DNA from: Skeletonema tropicum
Taxonomy: Eukaryota; Bacillariophyta; Thalassiosirophyceae; Thalassiosirales; Thalassiosiraceae
Reading direction: 5' to 3'
Assembly (NCBI GenBank): GCA_037178625.1
Contig: CM074130.1
Coordinates: forward strand, 682,001 to 746,000
DNA length: 64,000 nucleotides
The notes below the pieces were generated by a model. It was not told the origin of the DNA and ran no database searches. It saw only the letters and a program-made list of their open reading frames with translations. A program made the translations under genes and the position numbers. This document shows, piece by piece, positions 28,781 to 38,992 of this stretch. Numbering within the stretch: the first letter of the stretch is position 1; the number at the start of each line of letters is the position of its first letter.

Positions 28781-30330
28781 TAGTCCGGGAAAGGTTAGAA
28801 ATACCGTCTGTAGATTTTTTTGTGTACGTAGGAATCGTCCAAGAAGCGGTACCAAAGTGGCGCCAACGATCATCGAGCACATCATCACCATGGGATTTCC
28901 GCCCGATCAGCGTACTTTACTAAGCATGGTGCGGTTGTATTAAAGATATAATGCTCGTGATGCCTATGTAGATATTTATGAATAAATGGAGCAGCTTGGT
29001 ATGTACCGATTTCTACGTATGATGTAAAATGCAAGCCAATTAGTGCACATGAATAAGTGTATCCTCAACTCCTCATAAGCAATGAACGATTGTGTTGTAA
29101 CAAATATTTTAGCACTATCGACGACAAGCACCTGTTAAAATAATGAACTTTAGACGCATATCATTGATGGATATATCTTATTGTTGCATCATAATAATTT
29201 ATGAGGCCCACAGATCCGTGTTATCCGACATAAATGCATGCAGATAAACATCCATAAGTGAGAATACACTTTGCGCATTCCAACGATGTCAGCAGTGATA
29301 ATATGCAGCTTTATCCGTCGAAAACTAATTCATTGAAACAGATGAATCTTACGAAGTAGCTGAAGATTCCACTCCGATCTATTCAGAAGCAATGTAGCGC
29401 CATAACAACAGCCTTCTTCGGAGACAATATGTGCACGTATTCCATCCTAATCGAACCTCGAGTCACCCAACCACGACACTGTCTCTTCAACAAAATACAA
29501 TAGTTGTTGTGTCTTTGTTGTCGGTTGGTAAGGTTGATTTGAATAACAAAACCATTGGAGTTTGTTCAAGGAATGACCATGTGTTGGACTATGGTGATAT
29601 CAAGGTTGAGTTCGCCGATGGTAGTGCAGTCAGTGAAATCGGATCTCCTTAACAGCTCCACGGCACAAAGCGATCCTTACACATTATTGAGAGCTCTTCT
29701 GTAGTGTTTAGTTGTCTCGTCATGATCAGAGGTCGGAATAGAACAATGAAATGGGTGACATTCGTTTATTATTGATATGATATGTGTAGCAGCATCGACG
29801 GTACCCGGTGGAGCGCTATGGCCATATGAAGTCACTAACAATGAACCACACCAACGCCCAATGTCTATATATGTAAGCGGCGGCGAGGATTGGTGGAGAG
29901 AGGTCGGTTATACCATTCATATTGAGCTGAATTGATGACGGCAGAGGTTGCATTTCGAGATTTCGTATGCTTGTATTTGGTTTTGAGGTTTGGGGCGTGA
30001 CTATTATAACTCAGTCCGGCAGGTAGATCAGTAGTTTCTTCATAGTCTCAGCTGCCCAGATGGTCCTGGCCCGGTCTGAGTTTCAAGGTATTCAAGGAGA
30101 TACGATTTTTCACGCTATGCCATCATCATGATAGTTTTGTTCATTTCCCCACGGATGTCTGAAGGGATGTGGTCTTGTTAAAAAGCATTGGCGCGCAAAT
30201 TCTAATCTTATGAGCAAAAGACGTGGGAATTCGTTTAAATTTATTTAATGCGAAATCTCAAGTGCCGGATGACTTGTCTACTAGGGGTACGTAGGAACCA
30301 CATACGGGATTGACAGCGTTTCCCGGACTA
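28781..30330. mobile_element. 1550-base non-autonomous TIR element inserted in block B
   Basis: The left end TAGTCCGGGAAA is exactly inverted at the right end (TTTCCCGGACTA), and both are flanked by TA. Block A has continuous sequence here (GTTGTTATAGTGCAGGC at 19305-19321), so it serves as an empty site. No frame longer than about 70 codons and no transposase signature is present. A frame at 29431-29652 begins with GTG and is not convincing. Short TIRs plus a TA duplication fit the Tc1/mariner-pogo group, but with no transposase the superfamily stays open. A related end is at 47866-47966. Confidence 0.75.
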
Positions 30331-30676
30331 TATGCAGTATGCAGGCTTTTCAGTATTCAGTGCTGCTTTCTTGCCACCATCTGCCCATCATACTATTTCC
30401 TATCGTACAATCTTCGTCCGTGAATGAAGTTTGATGCCAAGACCAAAACAAGCTGGATCGGTCGCTCGTGGAGCAACTCGCTCCTGTATGTACTTATCCG
30501 CTACTAGCTGTTTTGGCTGCATGCAGCTTCCTTGCTTGCTGCTGTTGAACTACGTACAAGTTACTGAGCGAGCCAATAAGTATATATTCGATTACTGTAC
30601 ATAATAAATACTTACTGGCTCAGTGACTTTTACGCATTTCAACCATCTGCCCATCAACTATTTGGTTCGCAGGTAC

Positions 30677-31191
30677 AAGTCAAAAACCATTTTGCGTCCA
30701 CCCAAAATTGTCGAATGTCAGGCCTCTTTGGGGCAATATTACATATTGCCCTTCATTACCACGGCACCCACCGAAGACGCAATCCCTTTGTAAACTGTCT
30801 GAAGGGCTTAAGTTTGCCTATACAGACCATCATACCATAAAGAACCACCTCAACGTCATAGATGAACTTCATGCGATTTTGTGTGGTGGACGCAAAATGG
30901 TCCGTCAGAATTCCTACGTAGGTTGCAGTACAAAAGCCCCCCGTAGACAAAATGTCAGCCGAAATGTCAGCCGAACCATGAGATTTTCGGCACGTACCTA
31001 CATCTGTAACAGCCTATAACATAGTGATAACCTAAACCTGATACAGAATTTTACTCCTATTACTATGCGAAAGAACTGCGTAATTTATTTCTTTGGGAGA
31101 CCACCGTTTCGTCAAGGTGGAGATCACCAAAAATGGCGAGTCAAAAATTGGACGCAAAATGGTCGAATGGACGCAAAATGGTTTTTGACTT
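30677..31191. mobile_element. 515-base MITE with perfect 24-base TIRs
   Basis: AAGTCAAAAACCATTTTGCG (first 20 of 24, at 30677-30700) is exactly inverted at 31168-31191, flanked by GTAC on each side. The related unit at about 20607-20625 reads GGTTCGCAGGTACATTGAAG without interruption, which is the empty site with a single GTAC. The motif GGACGCAAAATGG recurs inside at about 30889 and 31150, near the right end. The only ATG-free frame (30708-31019) has no recognisable domain. The superfamily is not assigned. Confidence 0.88.
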
Positions 31192-31437
31192 GTACATTGA
31201 AGTTTTAGATCTTTCTAAGAAGTTTGAGCCAGACCCAAGCAGACCCAAGCCCAAGACCAGTCTCGGTCGTGCGCTGCAGTGCAACGCACTTGCGTGCAGC
31301 CCCAACTCAAGACCAAGTTTTCAATACATAGTTCAGCATCAGCATCTCTCATGTGCATGGTGCAGTGTGCATTAGAGAACAACTTTATCACATAATCTTG
31401 TTAAGAGATAGATTTTAAAGAAGATATACGAGCAAGC

Positions 31438-31650
31438 ATGTCGCCCAACAACAACGCATCACCTGCCACTGCACCTACGAGTAACACCATGGGGAGAAAC
31501 ATGAAAGACATTGTAAAGGAAGGAGTAATTCACGTAGGAGTTGAAGAAGTTGCTGAAAGAGCTATTGATGCAGCTGAAGAGGCAGAAGATTGTGATGATT
31601 GTGTGGAGGAGTGTTTGTGTGGCTTGGTGAACTTTATTTTCGGAGCTTAA
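31438..31650 (+). CDS. Small Cys-tail protein, family II, copy next to the SET gene
   Basis: 70 residues: MSPNNNASPATAPTSNTMGR, an insertion NMKDIVKEG, helix HVGVEEVAERAIDAAEEA, then EDCDDCVEECLCGLVNFIFG and A. Its 3' flank continues without a break into the convergent SET gene, whose stop is 165 bases away. The array units at 20849-22539 share exactly this arrangement up to 13 codons into the SET gene, so this locus is probably the one the array was copied from. Confidence 0.68.
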   Translation: MSPNNNASPATAPTSNTMGRNMKDIVKEGVIHVGVEEVAERAIDAAEEAEDCDDCVEECLCGLVNFIFGA

Positions 31651-31814
31651 AAGGAGAGTGACGAGAGTAAGAGAGGTCACTCTCTGATCCAATCACATCA
31701 GCTTACATGTTCTATTAGGTTAACACTCTTTGTAAAAATAAAATTTATTATGCCAACTGCCATTTGCTACCATCCAACTATCTATCTACATCTCATGTCG
31801 TTTTATCAAGTTTA

Positions 31815-33179
31815 CTACAACTCCTCCGAGTCCACATAAAACTTGTGACTCTTCGCAACATCCGCCGTCAACTTCAACGCCTTCTTAAACGCCAATCGAT
31901 ACTCAATCGCCTGAATCGTATCAGCCTTACTCTGATCCACCCTCCCCTTCTTCTTCACCTTTTCAAACAATCGTCGTTCATTTGGTAATATCGTCTTTTC
32001 ATCCTCTTCAATCGTTGTGGGTAATTCACTCAGAATAGTTATCGCCGCATCATGCATGGCATTGGCATGAGATTGACGTAGTGTTGCATGATGATGCTCA
32101 ATTTCCGCCTTCCAATCATCCATGGAACGACGTCCATTCCCCAGTATATGCACTAGTGACTTGGTAGGATGAAGTGCCGCCAATGTAGGCGATACAACCA
32201 ACACCTCATAATGATGTGAGTTTGGTTCAAACCCATTCCCGTCCCCATCTACACCCTGATCCTCCCCATTGGGACCAACATATCGTCCAAATGCATGATT
32301 GGGATCCTCTTCCACCAAACGATTCATATCATCATCACTCCACCTCCACAACTGTGGATAATCTTCCACAAACCCATAGGTATTAAATACATCATTTGAA
32401 CTTTCCCATCCACCACGAGCATACGTATTGTAAACTGGTTCATTTGCTTCTATTGTTGCACTGGCAATCACGGACAATCCACCATTCTCATCCACCGCAA
32501 GCCGTGTATTGATCAGTCCATTATGATGATTCATTAGGTCGTATAATGGTGCAAGTCCCCTATCACATGCACGTGTAAGAAACATCATTAGAGCCTTGAA
32601 TTGGATAGGGGTGACTTCTTCTGAATTGTTGCAGTCCCTTGTATACCAGTCGATATGACGGTGTGTCTCACCTGCTGGTGGTATACCTTGCAATTCTTTA
32701 ATGGCTCGACTCCCTGGTTGATCTTCCCTTATCCATTGGGTAGGAATTTGAGTGTGTCTGTGATGTTCCTGTTCTTCCTCGTCGTCTGCGTCTGGTACCG
32801 AAGATCCATCAAACTTGAAATACATGTCCCACTTACTATCTTGACCCAATTCCAACTCCTCCACAATCCGTTGAACCAATGCACACTGATCTTGATACGG
32901 ACCACCATTGACATCATTGATCATTAACGAGGCCGGAGTATGAATTAGTACCGTTTCCGGTTCAATGCGCTCTGTGGCAATCATACCCCGAATATGTGCG
33001 GGTTCTTCGTAGCCGAGAGTGATGCGGGGGTCGATTTGCCCACCGTGGGATGTGAACCAGTTGACGAGTGAGGGGTAATTTTGGATGATTGGGTCATTAT
33101 TGTTATTGTTGTGCTGGTCTTCGGCGGCGGTAGAGGTGAGGATTGAAGCGAGGATGGTGGGTAGGAGAAGCGGATTCAT
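31815..33179 (-). CDS. SET-domain protein with a signal peptide
   Basis: 454 residues from ATG 33179, chosen because it opens with a clean signal peptide (MNPLLLPTILASILTSTAAE). The frame is open further upstream to 33386. The SET fold is split as in the Rubisco large-subunit methyltransferase/SETD group: an early part (RGMIATERIEPETVLIHTPA), then LAPLYDLMNHHNGLINTRLA (the NH motif that binds SAM) and EPVYNTYARGGWESSNDVFN with TYGF, holding the catalytic Tyr region. The C-terminal helical part fits the substrate-binding domain of that group. The substrate is likely a protein lysine. Secretory or plastid location is inferred from the presequence. Its 3' end has been copied into the array upstream. 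Confidence 0.82.
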   Translation of the reverse strand: MNPLLLPTILASILTSTAAEDQHNNNNNDPIIQNYPSLVNWFTSHGGQIDPRITLGYEEPAHIRGMIATERIEPETVLIHTPASLMINDVNGGPYQDQCALVQRIVEELELGQDSKWDMYFKFDGSSVPDADDEEEQEHHRHTQIPTQWIREDQPGSRAIKELQGIPPAGETHRHIDWYTRDCNNSEEVTPIQFKALMMFLTRACDRGLAPLYDLMNHHNGLINTRLAVDENGGLSVIASATIEANEPVYNTYARGGWESSNDVFNTYGFVEDYPQLWRWSDDDMNRLVEEDPNHAFGRYVGPNGEDQGVDGDGNGFEPNSHHYEVLVVSPTLAALHPTKSLVHILGNGRRSMDDWKAEIEHHHATLRQSHANAMHDAAITILSELPTTIEEDEKTILPNERRLFEKVKKKGRVDQSKADTIQAIEYRLAFKKALKLTADVAKSHKFYVDSEEL

Positions 33180-34460
33180 TTTTTTTGCGTTTACTTGTTG
33201 GCTTGAATGGAGGATTGCCAAGGCAGGCTTGCTTGATGAGGAGATATCTCTGGGAGTAAAGGGCAGGGCGGATCCAATCAATAATTGACAGAAAGAATGG
33301 AAGATGAAAGGCAGGAAAGTTGTTTTGCCGTTTTGCCGGGGTTTTGCCACAAAAAGATCGGGTCTCGATCTGTACCAAGTCTTCAAGAAATGTCTTTTGG
33401 TGTCGCAGTGTGATACTTTGAAGATATTTCCTTCCTCCTTAACTGCATCACATCACCGCGAGCCTCAATCGCAGCATTCTGCTCGTTGCTCTCTGCTTTT
33501 CATGCAGGATGAAGTTTATGTATGGTAGGTACCCCTCTAGCTCTTTATTCAGTGATTGTTGTGCTAGTATTTCAGCGCGAGTACGGCGGGAGTTCAACCG
33601 GAGTTCCGCCAGAGTTCAGTGCAGAACTAAGGTGGGAGTGCGGAACTTACTACTATATTTTGACCTATGAGCAAGCCAGTGATACCTCAGAAAAGAACGG
33701 TGCCGTCGTCGTCAACATCCCAGCAATAAAGAAGGAAGAAGGGGTCGTGGATGATGCTAACTGCCGATAACTACGGAGTTAGGACAGAGTGAAGAAGAAG
33801 AAGAAGAAGAAGAAAGGTTCAGATGACTTTGATGGCGTTAGTATTGCAGGCATTCAGCCACAACAGCTTATGGAGTAGTCGTCTAAAAAGAATTACGAAG
33901 TGAGGTCAACAAAGATAGCAATATCAACAATCGATGGTTACGAGACTACTATGTTGATGCAGAATGGCTATGTGCAGGTCACCCTCTAGAAAGGATGTTA
34001 TTTCTCAGCGAGTAGTGCTGGTCTGAAGGATTGACGAGCGCTGTCGAGGAAGCTAGCTGCGCAGGCTGGTTCTTGGTGAGGAGGTAGGCAGGGCCGATGC
34101 AAAAGCTTGCAAGTTTGTCAAAAAGATCAACTCTCGATCATTGTCTGCATTCTGCTGCATTCACGCTTTAGAAATGTCGCAGTGTGACCCAGAAACATCC
34201 TCTCCGCACGCACACAACATCATCATCTACACGAATACACCTACCGACGCCATCATAAGTAGAGAGAGCAGCACGGCCATCAATGTACTCGGTAACAGTA
34301 GCAAAACCATTACAGAAGTTTGGCTGCACGAAGAATAACGATCAATATATTATCGGCAATAAATAAATCGCTCTCCTCTCTTCCAGCTCAAACGCACTCT
34401 GACAACAACTTACCGTCATCTATCCGCCATCAAAACGCATCAAAGGAGTTTGAGTGTTAA
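33180..34460. other. 1.3 kb spacer, possible remnants only
   Basis: An 82-codon ATG frame at 33522-33770 (ending NIPAIKKEEGVVDDANCR) is followed by a Lys-run frame (GSDDFDGVSIAGIQPQQLME) ending at about 33876. Together they may be scraps of a lost gene. The GTCGCAGTGTGA motif and surroundings at about 33403 recur at about 34177, a weak internal duplication. Several GGAGTTC-type short repeats lie at 33588-33645. No gene is called. Confidence 0.4.
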
Positions 34461-35129
34461 ATGACGTATCACAACATCATGAGACAACCAATCATACAAT
34501 TATCAGCTGCAACATCAAGGTGGATATTGCTGCTGGTGGTAATGATGATGACGACCATTGACAAAAGTTTCATCTCACCAGCAAATGCCTTTTCTTCATC
34601 CTTTCTTCCCAGCAGTAAATCCATCATCCCAACACATCACACAATATTATCATCATCCTCTGTCACACTTCAGATGGGACTACAAATCAAAATCCGTATC
34701 GTCGGACGTAAAAACGGAGGTGAGAAATGGCTAGATCAATCCTACTCCACATACGAAACACGCCTCAAACCCACAAATTTAGAAGTTACCACCCATTGGC
34801 ATAAAAATGATGACGATTTACTCAAAAATATCCAGGCAGATACATCCAAAAACCACAAGGTTATACTACTAGATCCACTGGGGAAGATGTGCACTAGTGA
34901 AGTATTTAGTGACAACATGTACGATTGGCTAGAAGTTGGGGGGTCTCGTCTTACATTCTGTATAGGCGGTGCAGAGGGGTTACCGAAGGAATTGCGAGAT
35001 GAAGCGAAGAAGAGTGATTTGTTGAGTTTGAGTTCATTGACATTTACTCATCAGTTTGCACGGATATTACTGATGGAGCAGATTTATCGGGCTAGTGAGA
35101 TTCGGAGGGGGAGTGGATATCACAAGTAG
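34461..35129 (+). CDS. RlmH-like (SPOUT) rRNA methyltransferase, plastid-type presequence
   Basis: 222 residues. The presequence has a hydrophobic stretch (WILLLVVMMMTT) and a cleavage site of the diatom plastid type (PANA-FSSSF), then a Ser-rich transit part. The mature protein from about residue 74 (MGLQIKIRIVGRKNGGEKW) matches RlmH: KVILLDPLGKMCTSEVFSD, FCIGGAEGLPKELRDEAK (the SAM-binding knot Gly-Gly) and the diagnostic C-terminus YRASEIRRGSGYHK. Bacterial RlmH methylates pseudouridine 1915 in 23S rRNA helix 69. Here the target is inferred to be the plastid ribosome. It converges on the receptor gene at 35415. Confidence 0.9.
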   Translation: MTYHNIMRQPIIQLSAATSRWILLLVVMMMTTIDKSFISPANAFSSSFLPSSKSIIPTHHTILSSSSVTLQMGLQIKIRIVGRKNGGEKWLDQSYSTYETRLKPTNLEVTTHWHKNDDDLLKNIQADTSKNHKVILLDPLGKMCTSEVFSDNMYDWLEVGGSRLTFCIGGAEGLPKELRDEAKKSDLLSLSSLTFTHQFARILLMEQIYRASEIRRGSGYHK

Positions 35130-35254
35130 TGAACGAGAGAGCCCTAAATGTGCTAGAAAATAGAAGAGATAAGCAGTGTAGGCGCCTGCACGCCAGCTGA
35201 AAGAGAGGCGGTAACCGCAGGAAGTCAGGCATCATCGTCATCGATTTTCGAGCG

Positions 35255-35296
35255 CGCCGACCCCATGCCTGCGAAAGGCAGGCGATGGGGTCGGCG
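35255..35296. terminator. GC-rich hairpin between convergent genes
   Basis: CGCCGACCCCAT (35255-35266) pairs with ATGGGGTCGGCG (35285-35296), and inside it GCCTGC pairs with GCAGGC around a GAAAG loop. It lies between the RlmH-like stop (35129) and the receptor stop (35415), so a 3'-end or termination role for both transcripts is possible. A tiny foldback element is the alternative. Confidence 0.5.
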
Positions 35297-35414
35297 GCAG
35301 ATTCGTCTCACTACAATACTCTATGTTGCTATTAAAAGTTATTACTCTTTTCTTTCGCATTGCTGGCCGTTTCATTGCTTAAGCGGGCAGCGCATTGCTT
35401 TATTCTTTATTCGA

Positions 35415-36749
35415 TCAATCGAATTGATTGTAGGTAGTATGACTGTGCGACGCGAAACCATCCTCATTATCTTTTTGACTGTTACTACCACCACCATCAC
35501 CTCCAATATCCTCCGACTCTTTCCAACAACACTTGATGCACACTGAATTCCACCACTCCACCAACAAAACTCTCGGTACAGGAACATTTAACACCCGACA
35601 AATAGACGCCAAACGATACTCAGTCTCATCCCTATGCCGATAATTCCGGTACGATGGTCGAAAGTACACCAATGAATTTAAAAATCCCTGCGAGGGATGT
35701 GTGATGGATAGAATGTACAATAAGGAAACAGATTCGTAGGGATGGTTGTATATGTAACCATTGTCTGTGTAGTCATTGGCTGTAGTGATTCGTATCCATT
35801 GCCATACATACCATGGGAACCAAGATATCTGAAATGATGTCACGTACCATATGCCCTGCCACACCATTTTTGATGTTAGATTGTTGTTTTTGTGTTTCCT
35901 ACTGACACGGTTAATTGTATAGCCATCATTGGTAGATGTCGCGTCGGTTGCTGCTGCTGCTGTTGTTGTTGTTGAGTTCTTATTCATCCTTCGATCTTTC
36001 AAGCAAGCATGGAATATCATGAACACAACTGAAACAATGATGATGAGGTTGATCATTAAAATGAAACTCAATTGAATATACTTCATTGCATACGCCATCA
36101 TCCCTCTCTTGCAACCATCAGGGAATATCGTTTCATCTTTAATTCCCAGACATCCTAATGGGAATTCGCCGACACCGCAAACATTTGCATCAGTATAATT
36201 GTATCCATCATAGGTCAGTGGCAACACCGATAATACTAACGGAATCAACAATGGCGCTCCTAAACTCCATCGAAGACTCCGCTTCGTTCGTGTGCCATCC
36301 TCCCGATCAACATTTACCAAATGACAATATATAATCGCCAACACCGCATTCATTGTTATTGCAATGCCATAAAAGAACGCCTGTAAAAATCCCTGTGCAG
36401 TACAAGTAACCGTAGTACCGATCGCCATGTACGCCCCAGATTCTCTAGGTGCCATCCACGTCCCTAACACAGCGGAAAAGAATGATCCAAAGAAGTCACC
36501 AATACTCAATTCAAAAATCACCTTGCTCGTGAGGCGTATTCGTTCCCGTCGATAGTAGCGAATGACGATGTCACGAATGATGAAATAGGAGGCAAGCATG
36601 GAGAGCGTCCCCATGAATTTCATTATCCAGACACAGATGGTTTGGTGGGTGTCAAAGTTATCCATTGTCCAGGGGCCTAGTGGGCCGTATTCGTAGTTTT
36701 GTGTTAGGCGGGATCTTGGGAGGGCATCGCTGTCATCGTTGCCTGTCAT
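35415..36749 (-). CDS. Seven-transmembrane receptor (GPCR-like)
   Basis: 444 residues. Seven hydrophobic segments are visible at about residues 37-58, 76-99, 113-145, 159-178, 226-252, 300-320 and 340-368. Features fit the cAMP-receptor-like/secretin-like side of the GPCR superfamily: a short N-terminus, Cys in the loop before segment 3 (VTCTAQGFLQAFFYGI), Cys pairs between segments 4 and 5 (NVCGVGEFPLGCLGI), an NSLVYFR end of segment 7, and a Ser/Asn-rich cytoplasmic tail. There is no signal peptide. Ligand and G protein are unknown. The third cytoplasmic loop holds a Thr/Ala simple repeat coded by GTT/GCT runs. Start at ATG 36749 (MTGNDDSDALPRS). Confidence 0.85.
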   Translation of the reverse strand: MTGNDDSDALPRSRLTQNYEYGPLGPWTMDNFDTHQTICVWIMKFMGTLSMLASYFIIRDIVIRYYRRERIRLTSKVIFELSIGDFFGSFFSAVLGTWMAPRESGAYMAIGTTVTCTAQGFLQAFFYGIAITMNAVLAIIYCHLVNVDREDGTRTKRSLRWSLGAPLLIPLVLSVLPLTYDGYNYTDANVCGVGEFPLGCLGIKDETIFPDGCKRGMMAYAMKYIQLSFILMINLIIIVSVVFMIFHACLKDRRMNKNSTTTTAAAATDATSTNDGYTINRVSRKHKNNNLTSKMVWQGIWYVTSFQISWFPWYVWQWIRITTANDYTDNGYIYNHPYESVSLLYILSITHPSQGFLNSLVYFRPSYRNYRHRDETEYRLASICRVLNVPVPRVLLVEWWNSVCIKCCWKESEDIGGDGGGSNSQKDNEDGFASHSHTTYNQFD

Positions 36750-37316
36750 GCTGGCTGAGTCGTCGTATGCGTATTATGTTGTGCTTGGTAACCATATATG
36801 TATCTCTGTCAGCCATATAAAGCTACCAACTTTGTAAAGAACGTACTCACTTGTATCACTGTGCCATTGATTGAATACAACCACATGAACATGCTCAGTA
36901 AGTACTACTTCTTATGCTGCATCGCATCGAACGTGGCCTCGATGATGATGATGGAACATATGTCAAGAGATTGAAACGCGCTCGGTATTTGACTTCAAGT
37001 AAAAGTAATGATTCCTATCGTATCTAGTACCATTCCGCAGGATCATTCTTGCTCGTGTTCCTGTTGGATCCGGTTTTCAAACCAATTCAAATGAATTCAA
37101 ATCCGCGCGTTCTTTCTCGTATTGGGTTTTCCCGCTCTAATCATGCATTCGCTGGAGGAGATTGAATCGATCGTATCGGGCGAGGAGCAAATAAAACACA
37201 ACCATCAGTAGATAAGTAGGTACGAGGGTAAACGGAGTAGCAGTAGGTATAAAAACTGCGCTCTTTCATTCGTGTTGGCGATAGAGGAATCATCCAACCA
37301 CCACAACAGATTGACC
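36750..37316. promoter_or_regulatory. Divergent intergenic region, nothing specific seen
   Basis: 567 bases between the starts of the receptor (minus) and the small acidic protein (plus), so it must hold both promoters. No TATA-like or repeated element stands out. Confidence 0.3.
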
Positions 37317-37826
37317 ATGCCGACTCGCAACGACAAACACAGAGCAACAGCGACGGTAGCGGTGTCCGTTGAGGATGGCGGAGTGGAGGTCCAGCGGCCT
37401 CCTCGTAACAATAGTCCAAAGTCTCCATTAGAATTTGATATCAAGGCAACCACAAGTAAGGACAACAAACAGTCGAAAATGAATCATTCACATGACGCCA
37501 TTGAAATCCAGCACAAAACACAAGCAATGAGAGATCTAGACGTACTAGTGGGCAATGGTGACGATGACGATGAACCAGCCAAGGTAACATTTGCACTGGA
37601 CGTTCTACGAGACGACGAAGAAAAAAAGAAGAGAAGGAAGAATAAACGACGCCTCAGTCGTAAGACGAGGCAAAAGGATCTTCGTCACGGTGAATGGCTA
37701 TTTTCTTGTACTATGGATGATATTGATGAGGTTGTGGAGGATCTTATATCGCCGTTTGATGGTATTACTGACTTTATCTGTCAACAAGGTGATGATGATG
37801 ATGAGGATTCTATCGATGACAAATAA
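37317..37826 (+). CDS. Acidic two-motif family protein (short member)
   Basis: 169 residues from ATG 37317 (MPTRNDKHRATATVAVSVED). No known domain. Two blocks are shared with the protein at 40690: SPKSPLEFDIKATTS...HSHDAIE...KTQAMRDLDVL near the middle, and GEWLFSCTMDDIDEVVEDLI followed by SPFDGITDFI near the C-terminus. A basic stretch KKRRKNKRRLSRKTRQK lies between them and could be a nuclear signal. The second block is followed by an acidic tail. More distant versions of both blocks occur in the MDR-fusion proteins at 48237 and 54286. Function unknown. Confidence 0.72.
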   Translation: MPTRNDKHRATATVAVSVEDGGVEVQRPPRNNSPKSPLEFDIKATTSKDNKQSKMNHSHDAIEIQHKTQAMRDLDVLVGNGDDDDEPAKVTFALDVLRDDEEKKKRRKNKRRLSRKTRQKDLRHGEWLFSCTMDDIDEVVEDLISPFDGITDFICQQGDDDDEDSIDDK

Positions 37827-38992
37827 TGAGAGAGAACGGAGGAGTTGTAGATTATTCTCGAAACAGAGGATGAATGAACAAAATCATGATGGAGAGATGA
37901 TGATTCAGAGATTACTCCAATGGAATTAGAATGTTTCTCAGAGTCGGTGCTACCATGCTCATGTTCACAAAAAGGATTTATGTCAAAGTTTTCATATTAT
38001 AGGATTAGGAGGAAGCATCGACGACACGCACACGCACACAGGACATGCGCAACTTATATGTAAAGATAAAATAATTACTGGTTGATTCGTATCCTCTTGG
38101 GAGTGAAAGATTGGTCAATGAATTCCTCCTTGTGTTTGATCCCATAACATTGCCCATCGATCTTGGGCTGTAAAGCTCTACAGAGGTGATGTATTGATTG
38201 AAACAGTGAGCATATGTGAGAAATTGAACATGACCTTCCATCTTGGGAGAGGATATGTTTACATTACTTCCATCTATGTATCCGGCTAGAGATATGCAGC
38301 TCGATGCAAAGATTATCTTCTGTCGCCGTCTACATTCTTACTACATCAGAAAATACAGAATCAAAAGCTAAAGAGAATTAGAAGGGGATTGTTGAATATC
38401 TCCTTTGTCTCTATACAATAATCCTATATGATAAAGTAATAGGGCAAGAAGTGGAATGAACTTGTCTCTTAATATTTTATTTCAACATGGATTTGACTCG
38501 GAAAGACCTGTGCCGAACGACAGGTTACACATATGGATATGAATGGACTGGATCTACATTACTCAGATCCTTCTCTCTAACTGACATGACATTACATACA
38601 TGACATGACTTTCACTTAAGTATATCCAACTCCAAGTAGTCATTTAGGAGATCTCTTTTCCGTGCTAATGTTTCGCCTATACACGAACAGTAAGTCTGGC
38701 GCTTGGCATTCTCACTAACAGGAGGGCGCGAATTATATTAGTGATCTTCGCAACAGCACTCAATCAGCAATCTTTCTTTGAAACGGCACTATATTTCTTT
38801 GAAATATCACTTGGCTGTGACGGCGCTGAAAGCAAACAATTCTTTAATCATTATGAACCTATTAAATTCAATTCAATTCAACAATGCAAAACATACAGAA
38901 GATCTTCCACCATAGTGCTGAAATTTACTTGGACACTCTGGAGCAATCGCCTATTCTACAATTATGGACAAAGCACCGAGAAAGTGTGGCTC
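37827..38992. other. 1.17 kb spacer, no supported gene
   Basis: Open frames are short. The frame at 38741-39337 is antisense to the Kazal gene. An ACGACACGCACACGCACACA simple run lies at about 38020. Nothing else noted. Confidence 0.4.

Larger units (their letters stand above)
22660..30465 (+). repeat. Segmental duplication, block B (with a 1550-base insertion)
   Basis: Collinear with block A (13171-19435). Near-identity runs to 28774. After the TIR element at 28781-30330 the block A order resumes at GCAGGCTTTTCAGTATTCAG and continues to about 30465. Its left edge lies inside a family II gene, and its right edge leads into the last family II unit and the SET gene. Confidence 0.88.

Noticed and set aside
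30708..31019. A 103-codon frame inside the MITE as a transposase
   Set aside because: It is too short, with no DDE-type motif or DNA-binding signature.
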